From NCBI GenBank assembly GCA_958510875.1, contig OY294069.1, positions 176,496,868-176,560,867 of the forward strand: a stretch of 64,000 nucleotides of DNA, written 5' to 3'. The DNA comes from Endomychus coccineus. Lineage: Eukaryota > Arthropoda > Insecta > Coleoptera > Endomychidae. A program made the position numbers and the translations under genes. Below are positions 57,623 through 64,000 of this stretch, one piece after another (the first letter of the stretch is position 1; every line of letters starts with the position of its first letter). The notes beneath the pieces were generated by a model. It ran no database searches and was not told the origin of the DNA. It saw only the letters and a program-made list of their open reading frames with translations.

Positions 57623-59533
57623 ATGTCTGCGTTAAGCTTAGGTCCGAAATTTGCATTGCCTGATAACAAAAAACTGCCTATCGACAATATAATTGCAAAT
57701 TTAGAATGTGGAATCAGGAATAAAAATTTAGAAGAAAAGAATGAAATTAGAAACAAAATTTGTAACATCTTGACAAACAAGAAGAACAAACAGAAAGCAG
57801 AAGTAGGTACTGCAAAGAATCGTCTTAACTATCATACAAAAATAACAAAAGAGTTCTTAAATGCTAACCCTGAAATTTTAGTTTTGAACGCGGATAAATG
57901 TAATAAAACCGTCATAATGCATAGAAATGACTATGAAAAGAAAATAGAAAACCTTTTAAATGATGAAACAACTTATAAAAAATTAAAATCTGATCCTACT
58001 TTATCAATACAAAATAACATGAATAAATTGATAAATAATTGGCACAAAAATAAGATAATCCCTATTGAATTGAAAAATAAATTAATTTGCCATAATGGGC
58101 TAGCACCTTATATCTATGGGCTTCCAAAACTACATAAAATTGATATACCTCTAAGACCCATTATTAGTAATATAGGAGCGCCTACTTACAATTTATCAAA
58201 ATTTTTATCAAAATCGATCAATAATATAATAGGAAATAATGAATTTTATGTGAAAGACTCATGGCATTTTAATGAATTTATAAAAAATCAATCCGTACCC
58301 GTAAACCATCAACTAATTTCCTTAGACGTTGTTTCTTTATTTACAAATATACCAGTCGATTTGGCATTGAATAGCATCAAAAAACGTTGGGCAGAGATTA
58401 AAAACCACACACCTCTAGATCAATCGGAATTTATAAATGCTGTGAAGTTTTGTTTAGAATGCACTTATTTTCAGTACGGTGAACAATATTTTGGACAAAT
58501 ATTCGGCACAGCAATGGGATCTCCTATTTCTGCTACCATTGCTAACCTCGTTATGGAATGCCTGGAGGAATCTGTTATAAGTTCATTAGATTTTCGGCCC
58601 GTATTTTTTAAACGGTATGTAGATGATTGCCTTATGTGTGTTCCCAATGACAAAATTCAGTACGTGATTAATAAATTTAACAATTTCCACTGTAAACTTC
58701 AATTTACCTGTGAAATAGAAGTTAACAAAAACATAAATTTCTTAGATATGAACATTAGGCATGATGCAGATGGAGAAATAAAAACTTCGTGGTTTACTAA
58801 AGAAGTTTGGTCTCAACGCTATCTTCACTTCAATTCCGTTGCACCAACTTGTTATAAAAAAAGCGTCATAAACAGTCTTACAGACCGCGCGGTTAAATTG
58901 TCCCACCCAGAGGACCGTCCCAAAAATCTAAAAATTGTTCGTAATACACTGGAATTGAATGGCTACCCAAAAACTTTTTTCAATCCTATTATTAAAGAGA
59001 GAATAAACAAAATTTATAATGGAGCGTCATATAAAAATAACGTAAAAGGTAATTCAGACAATTATATAACTTTGCCATACATTCCGGAGACCTCAGAGAA
59101 AATTAAGAAATGTTTGAAAAAGTATGATATAAACGTAGCGCATAAACCTACTAACTGTGTTGGGAAATATTTCTCAAATCTAAAACCTGTAATTCCTAAA
59201 GATAAACAAACCCACACAGTACACAAATTAAATTGTTTAGATTGTGATGGGACCTATACTGGTATCTCTAAACAATATTTACAAAAAAGAATGTATGGCC
59301 ATAAGTATAGCACAAGAAACAAAAACTTAGAAAATTCCACCGCGCTTGCTAAACATTGCTTTGATTATAACCATCAATTTGATTACAAGAATGTTAATAT
59401 TTTAACTAAGGAAACCAATTATTATAAAAGATCTATTCTGGAGATGATTCATATAAAACGTGACTCCAAGTCTGTTAATCATAGGAGTGACGTTCAAACA
59501 CTAAGTCATATTTATACTAATTTAATTAATTAA
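57623..59533 (+). CDS. Penelope-like element protein: reverse transcriptase and GIY-YIG endonuclease
   Basis: A single open frame of 636 codons. The reverse transcriptase has the PLE signature YGLPKLHK (about residues 165-172), SLDVVSLFTNIP (233-244), GTAMGSPIS (295-303), the catalytic RYVDD (331-335) and INFLDMNIRH (371-380). A linker leads to a GIY-YIG endonuclease near residues 530-620, with HKLNCLDCDGTYTGIS carrying the Y...YTG variant. Next to it are KRMYGHK and a downstream H..C..H cluster. The product would nick target DNA and copy its RNA in the nucleus. The start ATG lies in the left inverted repeat. No stops or frameshifts are seen, which marks it as a young and perhaps active copy. 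Confidence 0.92.
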   Translation: MSALSLGPKFALPDNKKLPIDNIIANLECGIRNKNLEEKNEIRNKICNILTNKKNKQKAEVGTAKNRLNYHTKITKEFLNANPEILVLNADKCNKTVIMHRNDYEKKIENLLNDETTYKKLKSDPTLSIQNNMNKLINNWHKNKIIPIELKNKLICHNGLAPYIYGLPKLHKIDIPLRPIISNIGAPTYNLSKFLSKSINNIIGNNEFYVKDSWHFNEFIKNQSVPVNHQLISLDVVSLFTNIPVDLALNSIKKRWAEIKNHTPLDQSEFINAVKFCLECTYFQYGEQYFGQIFGTAMGSPISATIANLVMECLEESVISSLDFRPVFFKRYVDDCLMCVPNDKIQYVINKFNNFHCKLQFTCEIEVNKNINFLDMNIRHDADGEIKTSWFTKEVWSQRYLHFNSVAPTCYKKSVINSLTDRAVKLSHPEDRPKNLKIVRNTLELNGYPKTFFNPIIKERINKIYNGASYKNNVKGNSDNYITLPYIPETSEKIKKCLKKYDINVAHKPTNCVGKYFSNLKPVIPKDKQTHTVHKLNCLDCDGTYTGISKQYLQKRMYGHKYSTRNKNLENSTALAKHCFDYNHQFDYKNVNILTKETNYYKRSILEMIHIKRDSKSVNHRSDVQTLSHIYTNLIN

Positions 59534-59934
59534 TATTCTTGCAAATTCCTACTTACGTCCTTATAATGTAAAAGTTTACTTTAGGTAGAATTGTCTAAAG
59601 TATTTCTCACAGGCCAGAGACCTTCTTTTATCACCTAATAAATTATGACATCTGGCGCTTAAATGAACACTTGAGATGGTCTCGTCTGTTAGCAAAGAGG
59701 ATAGAACTCTTTGTCTGTTAGTCTCTCGCAGACATTTATGAAATGTGTTCGTATTTATTGATGATTCTACTTAATAGTGGATTTTTAATTTTTACGCTGC
59801 AACATTGCTGTGTTATAGTTCCGATTTCATGTCTCCGTTCGTTTCGCGACGTTGGCATTTAAACGAAATTTGTGCGATAAGGACGCTTTGTGTTATTACA
59901 GTATTTCTAAGTAATCAGGTTATTGTATTAATAA

Positions 59935-59976
59935 GTCTTCTGATAATGGTCATGAGACCGAAACGTACGTAAAGAC
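59935..59976 (+). ncRNA. hammerhead ribozyme motif, copy 5 (PLE right repeat, core mutated)
   Basis: Stem I GTCTT/AAGAC, stem II GGTC/GACC (loop ATGA) and GAAAC with ACGTACGT are conserved. The core reads CTGATAA instead of CTGATGA, a change at an invariant guanosine that is expected to abolish cleavage. It lies downstream of the PLE gene in the sense direction, where a ribozyme would process the 3' end of the transcript. Confidence 0.8.
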
Positions 59977-60047
59977 GAGGGTAAAAATAAAAATATATGT
60001 GTTAATGTGACCTATTTCCCGAGAATTGTGTATTAACTAGGGGATAA

Positions 60048-61139
60048 AAATACTCAAGTCCCCAGGTTAAATTACCCTGAAAGAAAAAATAAAAGACCTG
60101 TACCCAGAATGATTGAAATTTACTAGTGATTGAAATACTAATATTGATACAGTTATGACAGAACTTATATTAATGAAATATGAAGCGAATGAATTGAAAA
60201 TATGAATGAAGGTAATTACTTAAATCATTAAAACAAGTGAACAGTTGAATTTACACAATATACAAATACTCAATGATTATTTCAATTGTTACATAAAACC
60301 AAAATCGGTAGCCTGACTTGGTGATACCTGGATGTTGTGCTTGCTTGGTTATGGATTAATACTTCTACTTGACGTAGGGGCTCCTGCCACAGTTGTAATA
60401 CCGTTTCCACGATTGTACGTCACAAGTAAACCAGCGACTCCTAAGTAATCTTTTCCACAGCAGATTCAAGGCAACCTCAATACACTTGTTAAATTATCCA
60501 CAACATAAACAGAAAAAAGGAACCCTGAAATCACGAAATGTTCAAACCTCTATTGTTCTATTGTCTTCAGAAGACAGACATGAACAACATACATAACAAT
60601 TGTTGAACAAATTAGGACTAGCCTATGTTCTGTCAGATACCACCTGTGAAAGCAAATTAATTCCTGAAGTCAGTGAATAAATCAAATGGAATTACAAAGA
60701 TATTTACCTCTATCACGATAGGGTTTTCCTCCCAATAAGACAAACTTTACTTCCGTCCACAACCAGTCACGTTGAAACTAAGTTTTAATTCCTTAAGGTG
60801 CATTAATTACTCAAATAATCCCAATTATTTCAATCCAAATTGGTAATTGATGCCTTTACTTTCAACGGAAATACATTCCCAGAATTTGGTTCCAAACACA
60901 AGCTTGGTATCACCTCCCTGTTGAAATAACCTAGCAACGCACTTCCCGCTTGAACGATTGACCAGAAGTAACGCCATTTTCTCTTTCTTTCCAGCGTCTC
61001 GTTGTCTCACAGAACAACCTCGAAATAGAAGCGGTAACTACGGATCTGACACCAAACAACCATGACCCTTAGAATATACAGTCTAGCATAGCTGACGTCA
61101 CAGGAGTTAACCGATTGTACTACAGCGGCCATTTCTAAG
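60048..61139. other. unassigned stretch
   Basis: No gene recognised. A 61-codon minus-strand frame at 60825-61010 and GC-richer sequence near 60900-61130 might be part of a retroelement leader, but no diagnostic motif or terminal repeat was found. Confidence 0.35.
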
Positions 61140-61560
61140 CCGTTAAGTGGAATTTACACGTTAAATACTTCATCAAACATCACATGGAAGGATCTATCGG
61201 AGAGAAAACTCGATAGTAAGCGACAAAGTTGAAGCGGAAAACCATATGACAGAAGTTTCCCAAGAAGGCTCTGGTGCCAGACTCGATCAAATGCTTCGGA
61301 GATATCAAATGATACAGCTAGAGATTCCCCATGTTTTCCAATAGATTTCTGCCATACATGTGTTACAAAGGCAAGCAGATCACCTGATGATCTCTGCTGA
61401 CGAAAGATATATCTAGATATTTAATGAGCTCTATGTTGATTGCTTTCTTCATCACTTTAGAGATCACAGATAGTGGTGCAATACTTCTGTAATAAGTTTT
61501 CTTTCCTTTTTGGAATTGGTTGCACTCTAGCTGTTGTTCATGCTATCGTTTAATCAACGG
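61140..61560 (-). pseudogene. LINE reverse-transcriptase N-terminal fragment
   Basis: Minus-strand pieces, with frame shifts: FRQQRSSGDLLAFVTHVWQK, then SIGKHGESLAVSFDISEAFD, then RVWHQSLLGKLLSYGFPLQL, then LLSSFLSDRSFHVMFDEVF. The first catalytic aspartate block (V..D...AFD.VWH) is preserved. It is the same family as the fragments at 33.5 and 56.8 kb and covers the part just before them. Confidence 0.65.
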
Positions 61561-62786
61561 AAGCAACTAATTTATTGAATGTCATATGATTATTATTATG
61601 TAAAACTAATTGGGTAATATTTTTACCTACATAGAGTTTAAGCAGATGAGTCATTTTCAGTGAACTCTTATTGTATATACGCACTTAAACATAATAACAC
61701 CATAATTATTGGAACAATATACCTACGCCTTGAAATACACTCATATAATTTAACGTAAAACTAAATTATAGCTTTGGTATCGAAAGCTGTGATTAAACTA
61801 GGTGCAGTTAAACATCTGCTTTCTCGTTCTGATTTAACTAACTAGAATATTATTCCTATATAGATAAATGTTGCTTATAATGATGTTTGGAAAAATTAAA
61901 GTAACAAGATATTTTCAAAGATAGGGTTTTATTCCGAACGAGTACTCACTCAGAAGAAATAAATTATTTTTTGTTAGATATGATACCTACCGTAATGTGT
62001 GACAACTTGGCTAGCTTTTTGAGACTTTATGGGAAATGTTTTTGTAATTTTTGGTAGCATTTAGGTTGAAATTTCTTTTCAGACCGACGAAGACATAAAC
62101 AAGCATTTGACCTTTTCAAAAACTCAAATTTTTGAAAATAAAATGAAAAAGATATGTTAAAAAAAATCTCAATCACAAACTTATAGTTCCAGACAGCTGT
62201 TTCGCTCTCCTCATAGAGCTGATCAGTAGAACGAGCATGTATGCAACGTTACTGAACGATCTCTGTTGAAGTTAGTCATAATCGGCCAACAACATAGTAA
62301 AAAGAACAAAAGTATCTCATCTATTAATAGATATCGCACTAAGTAATCAAACACTGTACCACATTAACTGATGGATTTCTCGAACTTTACAAGAGTCACG
62401 GTGAATGTGAGACTAGATAGCGTCACCAAAGCTAACCAATATAAGAATATTCATTTATTTTTAATTCTCTTACAAAAACCGAACTTCTTATCTCGACACA
62501 AAATCTTCGTAGAATTCTCACGTAAAATACTGATGGTCTTTACATCCATTGTTGCCAAGGTCACAGATCCATTTCAGGCACTGAACACATTTGATTCACT
62601 CTAGTTTGCCAAGTCTTTCCAATTACAATGAAAAATACCACACCTTGCATCATTTTCCCTTTTCTTTTGCCCTTCACTTTACATCTAGGATGAATTGAGA
62701 CTACTTTCTTTTTACTTTTTTGTTGATAATCCTACCGACTGTGCCACACTAATACACTATGGTTTATTTATTAAATTGTTTTGACC
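61561..62786. other. non-coding stretch, nothing recognised
   Basis: AT-rich sequence. No supportable gene or repeat. Confidence 0.4.
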
Positions 62787-62789
62787 TCA

Positions 62790-63135
62790 AATAAAGCACA
62801 TATAATTTCTAATGAATGTCCAGCTCTGGAGGCCACACATACTTGAGCTCATCGAAGCACACTTTCCATTATGTTTTGATATAGTCAGAGGGTATGTTTT
62901 CAATAGTTTCCTGTATGTTTTCTTTGAGTTCGTCAATTGAGCTTGGTTTAGTAGCACAAAACTTATCCTCAATATACTCCAGATAAAAGTGAATATCAGT
63001 TAAATCTGGCGACCAAAATCTTGCCTTAATTTTCGTAATATACCCACGAGTTAGAATTAATTTTATTGATGGTTTCCGCAATACATTCGCGTTGTTCAAT
63101 CGTGAAACGTCCCACGATCAATTTGTCATGTGTAT
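62790..63135 (-). pseudogene. mariner-like element with N- and C-terminal ends fused
   Basis: At the high-coordinate side the minus strand reads GRFTIEQRECIAETIN, like the helix-turn-helix start of insect mariner/IS630-type transposases. After a few codons it jumps to FWSPDLTDIHFYLEYIED, then KFCATKPSSIDELKENIQET, then IENIPSDYIK, the DLTP.DF.LWGYLKD.VYATKP..ELK C-terminus. The whole catalytic middle is missing. It is an internally deleted, non-autonomous derivative. Confidence 0.65.
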
Positions 63136-64000
63136 TCTACTCTACATAACCTCAAAATCACAACATACATTCGGAATAGCGGCAGATTCAAATTTGTCAC
63201 TTATACACAGTCTAAGAATTCAATTTGGGAAACTGAATTTCGAGTCGACAAATAATGTTACGTGTCTTTGTCCTGTAGAAGCGCATCCTAGAGGTTGCTG
63301 TACTGACAGCAAACGGCGGCTTTGTGGTTCATTTACTAATAACCGCCTCTGCTGAAACAACATTTAATTATGTTCCTTTGAGCAACGCTATTTACAGCTT
63401 GTAATACTCTCTCCAGTAGTAAACTGAACTGCTTACTGCCCACAGTTTCCCTACTGGGATGGTAATTATTGCGAAATGAGTTGATATATTATGTGTATGT
63501 ATATGTATGGAATAGAGTTGTTGATTTTTTCAGTTGAGATTGATTAAATTGAAAAACGAACGAATGCGATTGGAGCTATTTTCGATAGAGTGTAAAAGCA
63601 GAATTTGTGATTCAGGAAAGGATTTCAGTTATTGAAAATTCGAATATTGAAAATGAAGCAGAAACTCTGCTGTGTAGATAAGCTTATCCCGAAAAAAGCA
63701 TGAAACTTTGCAGACAGATTATCTAGACCCTTAGAACATTTTGATTCAAAGCATCTTTTCAGTCGAATTTCAATCCCCACTATTTTGGCTTGACTGATTC
63801 CGAAGTTAAGCTTTGTATATCCTTCAGAAAGAGAGTGTGATATTTTTGGGAATTTTGAAAAACAAATTAAGGGCAATTATAAAAATAAAACGAGAAATTT
63901 ACCATCTTTTACATTTTTAACACTCCCAAAAATAGAAAATTCAAAATAACATTTACTCGGCATTAACTAAAACGTCAGTAAGCTGCACGTAAGCAAAATG
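63136..64000. other. non-coding stretch, nothing recognised
   Basis: No supportable feature up to the window end. Short frames at 63092-63355 and 63625-63876 have no motif. Confidence 0.4.

Larger units (their letters stand above)
57283..60047 (+). mobile_element. complete-looking Penelope-like element with inverted terminal repeats
   Basis: A 310-bp left repeat (57322-57631) is the reverse complement of the right repeat (59727-60036); the left one overlaps the first codons of the gene. A flanking duplication TAACTAGGGGATAA lies at 57283-57296 and 60034-60047, with 25 unmatched bases between the left duplication and the left repeat. Between the repeats is one uninterrupted PLE gene. PLEs are known for terminal repeats in direct or inverted orientation, irregular target duplications and extra 5' sequence, all of which fit. 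Confidence 0.85.

Noticed and set aside
60825..61010. Small gene encoding a 61-residue protein
   Set aside because: No motif and no supporting context.

Overview
This window looks like gene-poor, repeat-rich nuclear DNA of an insect, possibly a beetle, although the order cannot be fixed from the sequence alone. It is AT-rich. TTAGG-type tracts recur, and nearly every recognisable coding stretch comes from a transposable element. There is no sign of bacterial gene organisation. The only convincing host gene is the first coding exon of an Msx-type homeobox gene (muscle segment homeobox/Drop) on the minus strand at about 11.2-11.8 kb. It ends at a good splice donor, and its homeodomain exon is not in the window, so much of 1-11 kb is probably its first intron and the rest its upstream flank.

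Layout. 0-11 kb: intronic DNA with a long palindrome, a hAT element with target duplications, a Penelope-like (PLE) relic, and mariner, Tc1 and LINE fragments. 11-19 kb: the homeobox exon and promoter, a broken hAT copy, a pogo-type relic, LINE pieces and a degenerate repeat array. 19-30 kb: a complete hAT copy, a second pogo relic, a ZMYM1-like hAT relic, a Helitron and LINE ends. 30-34 kb: an R1-clade LINE lying between TTAGG tracts. 35-38 kb: a fourth hAT copy joined to a different hAT (GTF2IRD2-like). 39-42 kb: a Jockey/CR1-type LINE apparently nested in an older I-clade LINE. 43-57 kb: LINE fragments, a 4 x 25 bp higher-order tandem array, and an I-clade 3' end with a strong hairpin and a (TAA)n tail. 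57.3-60.0 kb: an apparently complete PLE. 60-64 kb: a LINE fragment and a deleted mariner.

The most interesting system is the PLE family. The copy at 57.3-60.0 kb has one open 636-codon reading frame (reverse transcriptase plus GIY-YIG endonuclease), about 310 bp inverted terminal repeats and a matching target duplication. Each repeat carries a hammerhead ribozyme fold: CTGATGA core, GGTC/GACC stem II, GAAA, a two-base-pair stem III, and stem I closed by CGTCTT/AAGACG or a shorter form. Five such motifs occur in the window, one with a fully conserved core in a solo repeat at 54.4 kb, others with core mutations. Hammerheads in Penelope-like elements are an established phenomenon; the inverted arrangement and the mixture of intact and broken cores are what is specific here.

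All coordinates of degenerate elements are approximate. Family calls rest on recognised protein motifs and terminal structures, not on database searches.
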